Shown here: one piece after another, positions 47,092-55,521 of the stretch | Position numbering within the stretch: the stretch's first letter is position 1 | Layout: each line of letters opens with the position of its first letter | Assembly: GCF_007858435.1 (NCBI RefSeq) | Contig: NZ_VIGW01000001.1 | Span: 434,001 to 498,000, forward strand | DNA: 64,000 nucleotides | Direction: 5' to 3' | From: Tsukamurella asaccharolytica | GTDB lineage: Bacteria; Actinomycetota; Actinomycetes; Mycobacteriales; Mycobacteriaceae | The notes under the pieces: generated by a model | Told to the model about the DNA's origin: nothing | What the model saw: the letters and a program-made list of their open reading frames with translations, nothing else | Databases searched by the model: none | Position numbers and translations under genes: made by a program

Positions 47092-48345
47092 CTACGGCCG
47101 CAGCACGTCTGTTCCGAGGAACGGCTGCAGCGCCGCGGGGACGCGCACGGAACCGTCGGGCTGCTGGTGGTTCTCCCAGATCGCGACGAGCCAGCGCGTG
47201 GTGGCCAGCGTGCCGTTCAAAGTCGCCGCGATCTGCGGCCGACCGTCGGCGTCGCGGTACCGGATGCCGAGCCGTCGGGCCTGGAAGGTGGTGCAGTTCG
47301 AGGTCGACGTGAGCTCGCGGTAGCGGCCCTGCGACGGCACCCAGGCCTCGCTGTCGTACTTGCGCGCCGCCGAGGAGCCGAGGTCGCCCGCGGCCACGTC
47401 GATCACCCGGTAGGGCACCTCGACGGCGGCGAGCATCTCCTTCTCGAAGTCGAGGAGGCGCTGGTGCTCCGCCTCCGCGTCCTCGGGCTTGCAGTAGACG
47501 AACATCTCGATCTTGTCGAACTGGTGCACCCGGATGATGCCGCGTGTGTCCTTGCCGTACGAGCCTGCCTCACGCCGGAAGCAGCTCGACTGCGCGGCGT
47601 AGCGCACCGGGCCGTCGGAGAGGTCGATGATCTCGTCCATGTGGTAGCCGGCCAGGGGCACCTCCGAGGTGCCCACGAGGTACAGATCGTCCTCCTCGAG
47701 GCGGTAGATCTCGTCGGCGTGCGCGCCCAGGAAGCCGGTGCCGGCCATGACCTCGGGCCGCACCAGCACGGGCGGGATCATCAGCGTGAAGCCGTTCGCC
47801 ACGGCCTTCTGCACCGCGAGCTGCAGCAGCGCCATCTGGAACAGCGCGCCGTAGCCGGTCATGAAGTAGAACCGCGAGCCCGAGACCTTGGCGCCGCGCT
47901 CCATATCGAGCAGGCCCAGGCCCTCGGCGAGCTCGAGGTGGTCCTTCGGGGCCTCGATCTCGGGGACCTCGCCCACGTGCTCGAGCACCACGAAGTCGTC
48001 CTCGCCGCCGGCGGGCACCCCGTCGATGATGACGTTGCCGATCTTGCGCGCCACCTCGTCGAAGGCCTCGTCGGCGCGGGCCTGCGCGGCCTCGGCCTCC
48101 TTGACCTGCGCGGCCAGCTCACCGGCCGCGGCCACGAGGGCCTTGCGGTCCTCGGGGGCCGCCTTGCCGATCGACTTCGACGACGCCTTGTGCTCGGCCC
48201 GCAGGGTGTCGGCCGCCAGCACCGCCGCCCGACGGTCCGCGTCGGCGGACAGCAGGGCGTCGACCAGCGCCGGGTCCTCTCCACGGGCGCGCTGCGAGGC
48301 GCGCACACGGTCCGGGTTCTCGCGTACCAGCTTGACGTCGATCAC
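47092..48345 (-). CDS. serS: Seryl-tRNA synthetase
   Basis: Class II aminoacyl-tRNA synthetase that loads serine onto tRNA-Ser and tRNA-Sec. From GTG 48345 the 417-residue protein starts [20 protein letters not shown], the normal opening of the coiled-coil tRNA-binding arm. The class II motifs follow: [19 protein letters not shown] (motif 1 area), [24 protein letters not shown] (motif 2; in part), and [19 protein letters not shown] (motif 3). The longer upstream frame is shadow. It is divergent from the septum-formation-like gene across 88 bases. Confidence 0.98.
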   Translation of the reverse strand: MIDVKLVRENPDRVRASQRARGEDPALVDALLSADADRRAAVLAADTLRAEHKASSKSIGKAAPEDRKALVAAAGELAAQVKEAEAAQARADEAFDEVARKIGNVIIDGVPAGGEDDFVVLEHVGEVPEIEAPKDHLELAEGLGLLDMERGAKVSGSRFYFMTGYGALFQMALLQLAVQKAVANGFTLMIPPVLVRPEVMAGTGFLGAHADEIYRLEEDDLYLVGTSEVPLAGYHMDEIIDLSDGPVRYAAQSSCFRREAGSYGKDTRGIIRVHQFDKIEMFVYCKPEDAEAEHQRLLDFEKEMLAAVEVPYRVIDVAAGDLGSSAARKYDSEAWVPSQGRYRELTSTSNCTTFQARRLGIRYRDADGRPQIAATLNGTLATTRWLVAIWENHQQPDGSVRVPAALQPFLGTDVLRP

Positions 48346-48433
48346 GGGTGCCAGCCTATTACGGCACCGTCGGCCCGCCCCAACCGCTACACCGCGCACG
48401 CTTCCCGCCCCGGACCGGGCATGATGGAGGGCG

Positions 48434-49438
48434 ATGGCCGACGATACCGAAACCCAGCCCGCACCCGCCTCGACGGAACGCGCCGGCGCTCTGACCGTGC
48501 GCGCCGTCCTGGCCGCGGTGATCGTGGGCGCGCTCGCGATCGGCGGAGTCCTGTTCGCGACCGGCGCCTTCGAGCCGAAGAACGAGGAGAAGGCGCCGCG
48601 CCTGGCCGCGGCCGGGACCACGCTGGCCAAGTCGGCGCCCGGCACCTGCCTGACCTGGGACAAGGATCCCACGACGATGGCGCCCGTCGATTGCCTGCAG
48701 CCGCACAAGTTCGAGGTCGCCGGCGAGCCGGCCCGCACGCTGCCCGACAACGCGCCGTACCCGTCGGAGGCGGCGCTCGCGGCGCAGCGCGATCAGCTGT
48801 GCCCGCCCGTGGTGACCGAGTACCTCGGCACCCGCCTCGACCCGATGGGCCGGTTCCAGATGGGCCTGCTCACCGCCGGCCAGAAGGCGTGGGAGTCCGG
48901 GGACCGGACGATGCGCTGCGGCGTCCAGGTGGTCGACGGTGCCGGCAACGCCCTGGAGAGCCAGGGCAAGATCGTGAACCAGGACAAGTCGCTGACCTGG
49001 CCGCCGGGCACCTGCATCGGCATCGACGAGCGCGGCCAGCGCACCGCACCCGTGGCGTGCGTCCAGCCCCACGCCTTCGAGGTGACCGCGGTGATCGACA
49101 TGCGACAGGCCTTCCCCGACGCCTCGTGGCCCACCGAGCGGCAGCAGGAGGACTACCTGAGCCGGATCTGCCCGTCGCGCACGACGGGCTGGTTCGGCTC
49201 CCAGGACGGCCTCCGCAAGTCGGGACTGCAGCTGGCGTGGAACACCCTCTCGCAGCCCTCGTGGACCGCCGGCTCGCGCTCGGTGATCTGCTTCCTGGCC
49301 TCGTCGAAGGACGGCCGCACGTTCACCCCGATCACGGGCTCCGCGAAGTCGCCCGACCTGCTCATCGACGGCAAGAAGCCCGTCATGCCCACCTTCCCCG
49401 GCGCCGCGCCCGCCCCGACGCCCGGCCCCGGCCGGTAG
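48434..49438 (+). CDS. Septum-formation-family membrane-anchored protein
   Basis: A 334-residue protein with one N-terminal membrane anchor ([20 protein letters not shown]) and an outer part with two similar halves. Each half carries a W-x3-7-C, a VxCxxPHxFEV motif ([17 protein letters not shown] and [18 protein letters not shown]) and a later cysteine, so disulphides are likely. The repeated cysteine/PHxFEV unit is found in actinobacterial septum-formation family proteins; the neighbouring serS and metallopeptidase genes match mycobacterial Rv3835. The exact job is not known. The proline-rich C-terminus ends PTPGPGR. Confidence 0.75.
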   Translation: MADDTETQPAPASTERAGALTVRAVLAAVIVGALAIGGVLFATGAFEPKNEEKAPRLAAAGTTLAKSAPGTCLTWDKDPTTMAPVDCLQPHKFEVAGEPARTLPDNAPYPSEAALAAQRDQLCPPVVTEYLGTRLDPMGRFQMGLLTAGQKAWESGDRTMRCGVQVVDGAGNALESQGKIVNQDKSLTWPPGTCIGIDERGQRTAPVACVQPHAFEVTAVIDMRQAFPDASWPTERQQEDYLSRICPSRTTGWFGSQDGLRKSGLQLAWNTLSQPSWTAGSRSVICFLASSKDGRTFTPITGSAKSPDLLIDGKKPVMPTFPGAAPAPTPGPGR

Positions 49439-49440
49439 CC

Positions 49441-49785
49441 GTGCACGTCTCCCGCCGCGCCTTCCAGGAGTGGGTGTCCGACGCCCTCGACGACGTCCCG
49501 CCCGAACTCGCGAAGGCCATGGACAACGTGGTCGTGCTGGTCCGCGACCGCAACGAGGACGAGCCGACGCTGCTCGGCCTGTACGAGGGCATCTCCCTCA
49601 CCGAGCGGGACTGGAACTACGTGGGCACCCTGCCCGACACCATCACCATCTACCGCGAGGCGCTGATGGACATCTGCGATACCGAGGAGCAGCTGCGCCA
49701 CGAGATCCGCGTGACCGTCCTGCACGAGATCGGCCATCACTTCGGAATCGACGACCATCGACTGCACGACCTGGGCTGGGCCTGA
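49441..49785 (+). CDS. Small zinc metallopeptidase family protein
   Basis: A 114-residue soluble protein with the zinc motif HEIGHHFGIDDHRLHDLG, the HExxHxxGxxD form of small minimal metallopeptidases. The family is widespread in actinobacteria (mycobacterial Rv3836) without a known substrate. The start is GTG 49441, two bases after the stop of the upstream gene, so the two are co-translated. Length matches the family. Confidence 0.85.
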   Translation: MHVSRRAFQEWVSDALDDVPPELAKAMDNVVVLVRDRNEDEPTLLGLYEGISLTERDWNYVGTLPDTITIYREALMDICDTEEQLRHEIRVTVLHEIGHHFGIDDHRLHDLGWA

Positions 49786-49789
49786 AGGA

Positions 49790-50416
49790 TCAGCCCATCG
49801 GATCCAGGTGCGACGGTGCGTCGGCCCAGCTCACGAGCTCCCAGCCGGCGTCGACGGGGCGGAGCACGATCTCGCCGGTGTTGGGCAGGTGGTGCTGGTG
49901 GGCGTAGGCACCGTCGACCCCGGAGAGGTGGAAGCCGACGAGCCGGATGGCGGCCCCGTGGCTGACGAGGTAGGCGTCGCCGTGCGGGAGGTGCTCGGCG
50001 CGGATCGCGTCGACGGCGGGCAGGTACCGCGCGAGCAGGTCCTCCGCGCTCTCGCCGCCGGGCATCGCGGCCGTCGGCTCGCCCGCGTACCACCGGCGCA
50101 CCACGTCCCGGAAGACCTCGATGGAGTCCTCGTCGTTGAAACCCTCGAGGTCGCCGGCCTGCACCTCGTGCACCCCGTCGACCGCGGAGGTCGCCACGCC
50201 CCACTCGGCGGCGATGTGCCCGGCGGTCTGCTGGGCGCGGAGCGCGACGGAACTGAGCAGCACGGCGGGAGCGGTGCCGCGGCGCTCGGCGCCGAACCGG
50301 CGTGCCTGCTCGACGCCCTCGGGCGTGAGCGGCGCGCCGGGCGGGCGGGTGTCGAGGATCCGCGCGACGTTCGCGGTGGTCTGGCCGTGCCGGACCAGGT
50401 GCAGCAGCCCCGTCAT
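49790..50416 (-). CDS. Histidine phosphatase family protein (phosphoglycerate-mutase-like)
   Basis: A 208-residue enzyme of the histidine-phosphatase fold: LHLVRHGQTTANVARILDT holds the catalytic histidine and arginine, LSSVALRAQQTA the second arginine, and LVSHGAAIRL the second histidine. A tryptic E in EVQAGDLEGF is typical for broad phosphatases. The substrate is unknown. It overlaps pheA by four bases (ATGA) and is convergent with the metallopeptidase gene, five bases away. Confidence 0.9.
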   Translation of the reverse strand: MTGLLHLVRHGQTTANVARILDTRPPGAPLTPEGVEQARRFGAERRGTAPAVLLSSVALRAQQTAGHIAAEWGVATSAVDGVHEVQAGDLEGFNDEDSIEVFRDVVRRWYAGEPTAAMPGGESAEDLLARYLPAVDAIRAEHLPHGDAYLVSHGAAIRLVGFHLSGVDGAYAHQHHLPNTGEIVLRPVDAGWELVSWADAPSHLDPMG

Positions 50417-51345
50417 CGCTCGCCCCTGCGGAGGCCGTCGAACCAGGCCTCGGAGTCGCCGGGGTCGACGGGGGCCCTGCCGGGCCCGCCCGGCCGGGGC
50501 CAGGAGCCGAGGAAGCGCAGCTCGTCGCACACCCGGTGCAGGGCACGCAGCGCCTCGCCCACGGCGGGATCGTCGATGTGGCCGACGCAGTCGAAGTGGA
50601 AGACGTAGCTGCCGAAGACCGTTCGCTTGGGGCGCGACTCGATGCGGGTGAGATCCACGCCGCGCAGGGCGAATTCGGCCATCGCGAGGGCGAGCGATCC
50701 GGGCCGGCTGGGCACGTCGAGCACCACCGAGGTGCAGTCGCTGCCGGTGCGCGCCGGCGCGGGGCCGGGCTTGCCGCACAACACGAACCGGGTGCGGGCG
50801 TCGGCAACGTCGGCGACGCCGGTGGCCGCCGTGGGTACGCCGTACCTCTGGGCCGCGAGGGCGGTGGTCACGCCGGCGTCGATGCGTCCCTCGGCCACGT
50901 CGAGGGCCGCGGCGGCGTTCGAGGCGGCCGGAACCACCTGCGCCTGCGGCAGGTTCGTCGCGAGCCACGCACGGACCTGGGCGGCGGCCACGGGATAGGC
51001 ACCGACGGTTCGGGCCTCGGCCAGCGGCTTCGCCGCGGCGATGGAGAATGCGACCGCCAGGTCGGTCTCCGCGAAGATCTGCAGCGGCGCACCGAAACCC
51101 AGGGTGTCGAGCGTCGGGGTCACGGGCCCCTCGACGGACGACTCTATCGGCACGCACGCGAGGTCGGCGGCACCGTCGGCCACCATCTCGAGGGCGGCCA
51201 CCTGGCTGGGGGCGCTGATCCGCTCGGCCCCGACGAGCTCGACGCCCGGCACCGACATCGCGCCGCGGGCCGCGAGGTCCTGGCACTGGAGCAGCGCCAT
51301 CTCGGTGAACGTCCCCTCGGGGCCGAAGTAGGCGATGCGCGTCAC
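50413..51345 (-). CDS. pheA: Prephenate dehydratase
   Basis: Converts prephenate to phenylpyruvate in phenylalanine synthesis. The 310-residue protein has the periplasmic-binding-like catalytic domain (IAYFGPEGTFTEMALLQ; VPIESSVEGPVTPTLD; the TRF motif in DARTRFVLCG). A C-terminal ACT domain (PGSLALAMAEFALRGVDLTR, ESRPKR) lets phenylalanine inhibit it. The start GTG 51345 gives the conserved beginning. The order serS ... PGM-pheA matches mycobacteria. Confidence 0.95.
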   Translation of the reverse strand: MTRIAYFGPEGTFTEMALLQCQDLAARGAMSVPGVELVGAERISAPSQVAALEMVADGAADLACVPIESSVEGPVTPTLDTLGFGAPLQIFAETDLAVAFSIAAAKPLAEARTVGAYPVAAAQVRAWLATNLPQAQVVPAASNAAAALDVAEGRIDAGVTTALAAQRYGVPTAATGVADVADARTRFVLCGKPGPAPARTGSDCTSVVLDVPSRPGSLALAMAEFALRGVDLTRIESRPKRTVFGSYVFHFDCVGHIDDPAVGEALRALHRVCDELRFLGSWPRPGGPGRAPVDPGDSEAWFDGLRRGER

Positions 51346-51398
51346 GCTACGAGCGTAGCGGGGCGGCCGCGGTGAGGCGGGCCCGCCGGCCTCCCGGC

Positions 51399-51797
51399 CT
51401 AGCGCAGGCCCAGGGCGCGCAGGCGGTCGGTGATCGCCTGCGGGTCCGGGATCACGAGGTGACGCAGCCGCTCGCGCACCGCGTCCTGCGCCATCGGGTG
51501 GAGCGCCGCGAGGCGCGCCTCGTCGGGCGCGGCGAGGGCGGCCGGGATGTCGTCGCCGGTGAGCGCGGCGATGACGGCGCACAGCACCGCCACGGCCTCG
51601 TCGGCGTCGGCCACCGCGATCTCGAATCCCGGACCGTCCTCGTGCACGCCGTGCACGAGGAACTCCGAGAGCGCCGTCGGGTCGCCGGGCGCATAGGTGC
51701 ACAGCTTCCGGCCCGACGGTGCCGCCACGGCCAGCCCGTCGACCAGGGACATCGGCTCGCGCGGGGGCGCGAGCAGCTCCAGTTCGATCGCCATCAT
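51399..51797 (-). CDS. Conserved hypothetical protein divergent from the iron-regulated gene
   Basis: The family is not recognised. The 132-residue soluble protein starts MMAIELELLAPPREP and has an alpha/beta look, ending in a helical segment (MAQDAVRERLRHLVIPDP). Two ATG codons stand in a row at 51797 and 51794. It shares an 84-base promoter region, containing an iron-box, with the DUF2470 gene. It may also answer to iron; that is inference. The gap to pheA is 53 bases. Confidence 0.6.
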   Translation of the reverse strand: MMAIELELLAPPREPMSLVDGLAVAAPSGRKLCTYAPGDPTALSEFLVHGVHEDGPGFEIAVADADEAVAVLCAVIAALTGDDIPAALAAPDEARLAALHPMAQDAVRERLRHLVIPDPQAITDRLRALGLR

Positions 51798-51833
51798 CGT
51801 GACCCTAACCCTTGCCCGGGGTTGCCTGCTGCA

Positions 51834-51852
51834 TTAGGTTAGGGTTACCTTC
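51834..51852 (+). promoter_or_regulatory. IdeR/DtxR-type iron box
   Basis: The 19-base sequence TTAGGTTAGGGTTACCTTC agrees with the known iron-box consensus (TTAGGTTAGGCTAACCTAA) at 15 of 19 positions. It lies 30 bases before the DUF2470 ATG. In iron-rich cells IdeR/DtxR would bind here and stop transcription. The mycobacterial counterpart (Rv3839) is also IdeR-controlled. A second similar stretch, GACCCTAACCC (51801-51811), faces the divergent gene. Confidence 0.8.
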
Positions 51853-51881
51853 ATGTCCACCACTGAGCGAGAGGAGTCGTC

Positions 51882-52616
51882 ATGAGCGCCCCGACCATCG
51901 CCGAGCCGACACCGGCCGAGCGCGTCCGCACCATCGCGGCCGTCCCCCATGCCGCGGTCCTTGCGGCCGACGGCTTCGAGCCGATCACCGTCGCGCTGCA
52001 CCACGTGCTGGGCGACCGCCTGGTGGTCGCGGTCGCCGACGACGCGCCCTGGCTCGAGGGCGTGCGCGCCATGGTCGAGATCAACGACATCTCGCCGCTC
52101 CCGCTGCGCGAGCGCACCCGCTCCCTGGTCTGGCTGTCCGGCCGGCTGTCCGAGGTGGCCGACGGCGCCGCCCTCGCCGCCCGCGTGGCCGCGGAGAACC
52201 CGGTCGAGGAGCTGCTCGACGTGGGCTACGGATCGCGGCTGCTGACGATGCCGATCGAGACGGCCGTGCTCGCGGACGCGGCCGGTGCCTCGTCGGTGAC
52301 GGGCGACGAGCTGGCCGCCGCCGAGCCGGATCCGTTCGCCGGCTACGAGATCGCGTGGCTCGCGCACGTCGAGAGCGGGCACCCCGAGATGGTCGGGCAG
52401 CTCGCCCGCCGCCTCCCCGGCAGGCTGCGCAACCACCGGGTCCGGCTGCTGGGCATCGACCGCTTCGGCATCCGCCTGCGCGCCGAGCACCACGAGCTCT
52501 CCGACGTCGACGTCCGCCTGAACTTCGCGCAGCCCGCCGACGACCTGGCGGCCCTGCAGCGCGGCATCCGCATCCTGCTGGGCTGCCCGTTCCTCAACGG
52601 CCTCCGCGCGAGCTGA
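51882..52616 (+). CDS. DUF2470-domain protein (iron-regulated)
   Basis: A 244-residue soluble protein whose fold resembles the pyridoxamine-oxidase/HugZ group. The N-terminal part has a split-barrel look (AADGFEPITVALHHVLGDRL); the C-terminal DUF2470 helical domain includes EIAWLAHVESGHPEMVGQLA and the final FLNGLRAS. DUF2470 occurs with haem-handling proteins, so with the iron box upstream a part in haem or iron use is likely but not shown. The start ATG is preceded by GAGAGGAG. It is convergent with an MFS gene, 13 bases away. Confidence 0.8.
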   Translation: MSAPTIAEPTPAERVRTIAAVPHAAVLAADGFEPITVALHHVLGDRLVVAVADDAPWLEGVRAMVEINDISPLPLRERTRSLVWLSGRLSEVADGAALAARVAAENPVEELLDVGYGSRLLTMPIETAVLADAAGASSVTGDELAAAEPDPFAGYEIAWLAHVESGHPEMVGQLARRLPGRLRNHRVRLLGIDRFGIRLRAEHHELSDVDVRLNFAQPADDLAALQRGIRILLGCPFLNGLRAS

Positions 52617-52629
52617 TTCCGCTCGACGC

Positions 52630-54159
52630 TCAGTGCGCCTGCTGCGTGATGTCGGTGCCCTTCGGGGTGAGGGCGTAGACGCCCACGGCGACGACGAAGA
52701 GGATCACGCCGCCGACCAGACCCGTGGTCTGCAGTGATGCGGTGAAGCCGCTGCTCGCATGCTCCGCCAACGCCGGTAGGCCGGCCTGCTGCGCGATCGC
52801 CATGGCGGCACCCAGCGACTCCCCTGCCGCGCCGGCGGTCGCCGCGTCGACGCCGGGGATGGACCCGAAGTCGGCGTCTGCGGTGTAGAGCATCGCGGCG
52901 ACACTGCCGAGGATCGCGACTCCGAGCACGTTGCCCAGGTCGTAGCTCGTCTCCTCGAGCGCGGCGGCGTTGCCCGCCTTCTCCTCCGGCGTGCCAGACA
53001 TGATCATCGCCGACGCCACCGTCATCGCCCCCATGCCGAGCCCCACGAGCATCAGCGGCGCGATCAGGCCCGCGTAGTCCAGCTGCGCGGGCGCCGCGAT
53101 GAGCACCATGCCGATCGCCGCGGCGACGAGGCCGCCCGCGAGGACGATCCGCGCGTTCAGCGCATTCGCCAACCACGGCGCGGCCAGCGACGAGACGACC
53201 GCGGCCACCGCGACCGGGAGCAACCGGACACCGGTCTCGAGCGGGCCGTACCCGGCCACGAGCTGCATCCACTGCGCCAGCAGGAGCAGCGCCGCGGCCA
53301 TCGCGAACATCACGCCGAGAGCGGCCAGGATCCCCGCGGAGAACTGCCGGCGCTCGAAGAGCCGCACGTCGAGCAACGGCTCGGACCGGCGCAGCGACCG
53401 CCGCACGAACAGCCCCAGCACGACGACCGCGATCAGCAGCGCCACGAGGCCCGGGCCCGAGAGCAGCGTGTGCTCCTTCGCGAACCGCTTGATCGCCCAC
53501 ACGAGCGCCACCATCCCGGTGATCGACATGATCGCGCCGACCCAGTCCCACGCGCCGGTCGTCGCGACCTTCGATTCGGGCAGCAGGAACACCGCGAGAA
53601 TCAGCACGATCGCCATGATCGGCACGTTGACCATGAAGGCGGCCCGCCACGAGAAGTTCTCGAGCAGAACGCCGCCCACGATCGGGCCGACCGCGGCGCC
53701 GACACCCGAGACCGCGGCCCACAGCCCGAGAGCCTTCGCCCGCTCCGCCGGATCGGTGAAGATCACGCGCAGCATCGTCAGCGTGGTGGGCATGATCATC
53801 GCGCCGCCCACGCCGAGCGCCGCGCGCAGCGCGATCACCTGGCCGGGCGTCTCCGCCCACAGCACGAGCGCCGAGGCGACGCCGAAGACGACGTAGCCGA
53901 GCATCAGCATCCGCTTACGCCCGAAACGATCCCCCAGCGAGCTCGTGGAGACGAGGAGACCCGCGAGCACCAGCGAGTAGACGTCGATGATCCAGAGCTG
54001 TTGCGCGGCGGTCGGCCGCAGGTCGGCCGCGAGATCGGGGACGGCGATGTTCAGGATCGTCATGTCCACGGTGATGACGAGCAGGCTCGCCGAGAGCAGC
54101 AGGGCCGCGGCCCAGCGTCGCGTTGCGGACGCGAGCGGCGGGTTCTGGACGTCGGTCAT
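52630..54159 (-). CDS. MFS transporter, DHA2 (EmrB/QacA) family
   Basis: A 509-residue drug:proton antiporter of the 14-segment family. Landmarks are WIIDVYSLVLAGLLV (segment 2) and GDRFGRKRMLMLGY, the loop 2-3 motif A. GGVLLENFSWRAAFMVNVP is the antiporter motif C region. It ends with a short basic tail. The ATG at 54159 overlaps the TetR stop by four bases, so pump and repressor are one transcript. Drugs or dyes are the likely cargo; the exact compound cannot be read. Confidence 0.92.
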   Translation of the reverse strand: MTDVQNPPLASATRRWAAALLLSASLLVITVDMTILNIAVPDLAADLRPTAAQQLWIIDVYSLVLAGLLVSTSSLGDRFGRKRMLMLGYVVFGVASALVLWAETPGQVIALRAALGVGGAMIMPTTLTMLRVIFTDPAERAKALGLWAAVSGVGAAVGPIVGGVLLENFSWRAAFMVNVPIMAIVLILAVFLLPESKVATTGAWDWVGAIMSITGMVALVWAIKRFAKEHTLLSGPGLVALLIAVVVLGLFVRRSLRRSEPLLDVRLFERRQFSAGILAALGVMFAMAAALLLLAQWMQLVAGYGPLETGVRLLPVAVAAVVSSLAAPWLANALNARIVLAGGLVAAAIGMVLIAAPAQLDYAGLIAPLMLVGLGMGAMTVASAMIMSGTPEEKAGNAAALEETSYDLGNVLGVAILGSVAAMLYTADADFGSIPGVDAATAGAAGESLGAAMAIAQQAGLPALAEHASSGFTASLQTTGLVGGVILFVVAVGVYALTPKGTDITQQAH

Positions 54160-54722
54160 CGCGTCGACTCCTGTCGGGGTATCCAGAGCGCGGTGATCGC
54201 GCGTTCGAGTTGTGCCGGGTCGTGAGGGTGCGCACCGAGGACGGTGTGCATGACGGCGCCGTCGGTCAGCATCGCCACCGCCCTCGAGCTGTCGGGGGTG
54301 AGGTAGCGCTCCAGCGTTGCGGCGAAATCCTCCGACCAGCGGATGCTGACCACCCGCAGATCCGAATGCAAAGCCGCAGCGCAGGTCAGGGCGAAATCCG
54401 CACCGACGAGCCGGGGGTCGATCAGGTAGCGGTACAGCGCGGCCGTGTACGCCGACGGCGTGGCGCCCTCCCGCACGAAGGTGGCCTCCAACTCGTCGAG
54501 CCAGTGCTCCGCGTCCTCGATCAGCAGCTGGAGTGCCGCCGCCCGGAGGTCGTCGAGCGTGGCGAAGTACTGCGTCGTCGAGCCGAGGGGCACCCGGGCG
54601 CGGGCGGCGACCTTCCGATGGGTCAGCGCGTCGGGGCCCGTCTCCACCATGACCGCCGCGGCCGCCTCAACGATCTCCCGGCGACGGCGTTCGGGGTCAC
54701 GGCGGCGGGGTGCTGTGGTCAT
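54156..54722 (-). CDS. TetR-family repressor
   Basis: A 188-residue regulator with an N-terminal helix-turn-helix (REIVEAAAAVMVETGPDALT ... RKVAARARVPLGSTTQYF) and a helical ligand-binding domain. It precedes and overlaps the MFS pump gene, the usual self-regulating pair. A palindrome immediately upstream (54747-54762) is the likely operator. Start ATG 54722 with TTAGGAG before it. Confidence 0.9.
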   Translation of the reverse strand: MTTAPRRRDPERRRREIVEAAAAVMVETGPDALTHRKVAARARVPLGSTTQYFATLDDLRAAALQLLIEDAEHWLDELEATFVREGATPSAYTAALYRYLIDPRLVGADFALTCAAALHSDLRVVSIRWSEDFAATLERYLTPDSSRAVAMLTDGAVMHTVLGAHPHDPAQLERAITALWIPRQESTR

Positions 54723-54746
54723 CGCGCTCCTAATGGACGTTAGTAC

Positions 54747-54762
54747 ATGTACGACTGTACAT
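54747..54762. promoter_or_regulatory. Probable TetR operator
   Basis: A perfect inverted repeat ATGTAC-GACT-GTACAT stands 25 bases before the TetR gene and 37 before the divergent membrane-protein gene. The longer stretch TAGTACATGTACGACTGTAC has AT-rich -10-like sequence inside it. The position suits a repressor that controls its own operon and perhaps the divergent gene. Confidence 0.7.
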
Positions 54763-54798
54763 CAGGTGCGATGCCGAAGAACGGGCTAGATTGGTGCG

Positions 54799-55518
54799 AT
54801 GAGCACCACACCCGAGGACCACCGGCCCGGCAGCCCGATCGACCGGCACGATTCCGCGGCATCGGGCTCCCCCGGTATCGCGGCCCGCGCCGGCGACGCC
54901 GCGAGGCTCTGGCTGCGGCGCGGGATCGGGTTGCTCGTGGTCGCCCTGATGCTCGTGATCGTCTACTTCGTCGGCGCCGCGTTCATTCCGCGCTGGTGGG
55001 GCAATACCGTCGGCAACTGGGTGGACAACAGCTTCTCGCGCGGCGTGGGCATGGGGCTGTCCTTCGGCTTCGTCTGCACCGCGATCACGGTGTGGTTACT
55101 CGTGCTCGCGGCCGGCCAGCTCCGACACCATCCGGCGATCGCGGCTGTCGCGGCGTTCCTCGGGGTCGTCGCGTCGATCCCGAACCTGATGACAGCGAGC
55201 ATCGCCTTGGCGATCAGCAGTGCCGCCCAGGCCGGCAGGGAGTCGATGAACGTCCGCGCGCCGGGCTTCCGCGGGGCGACCCTGTGGGGCTGCATCATCG
55301 GGCTGATCGTCGCGCTCGCCATCGTCATCGGGCTCATCGTCTGGAAGCGCGGCCGTGCGGACCGCAAGCAGCAGAAGGCGGCCGACAAGGCGGCGGCCAA
55401 GCAGGCGAAGATCGAGGCCAAGGAGTCCGCCCGCGCGGAGAAGGCCGCCGAGAAGGCGGAGAGGGCCGCGGCGAGAGCGGAGCACCGGTCACCGTCGGAT
55501 CAGGGCGACGGGAGATAA
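54799..55518 (+). CDS. Membrane protein with charged coiled-coil tail
   Basis: A 239-residue protein of unknown function. It has four membrane segments (IGLLVVALMLVIVYFVG; LSFGFVCTAITVWLLVL; AIAAVAAFLGVVASIPN; LWGCIIGLIVALAIVIGLIV) and a cytoplasmic tail of about 60 residues made of lysine, alanine and glutamate, likely a helical coil. It shares its promoter region with the TetR/MFS pair and may be controlled with them. Similar permease-like proteins occur in other mycolata. Confidence 0.7.
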   Translation: MSTTPEDHRPGSPIDRHDSAASGSPGIAARAGDAARLWLRRGIGLLVVALMLVIVYFVGAAFIPRWWGNTVGNWVDNSFSRGVGMGLSFGFVCTAITVWLLVLAAGQLRHHPAIAAVAAFLGVVASIPNLMTASIALAISSAAQAGRESMNVRAPGFRGATLWGCIIGLIVALAIVIGLIVWKRGRADRKQQKAADKAAAKQAKIEAKESARAEKAAEKAERAAARAEHRSPSDQGDGR

Positions 55519-55521
55519 CGC

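Noticed and set aside
47167-49785. An 872-codon open frame on the plus strand across serS
   Set aside because: Its first part is the complement of serS and has shadow composition (arginine, glycine, histidine-rich). Only the last 114 codons are a real gene.
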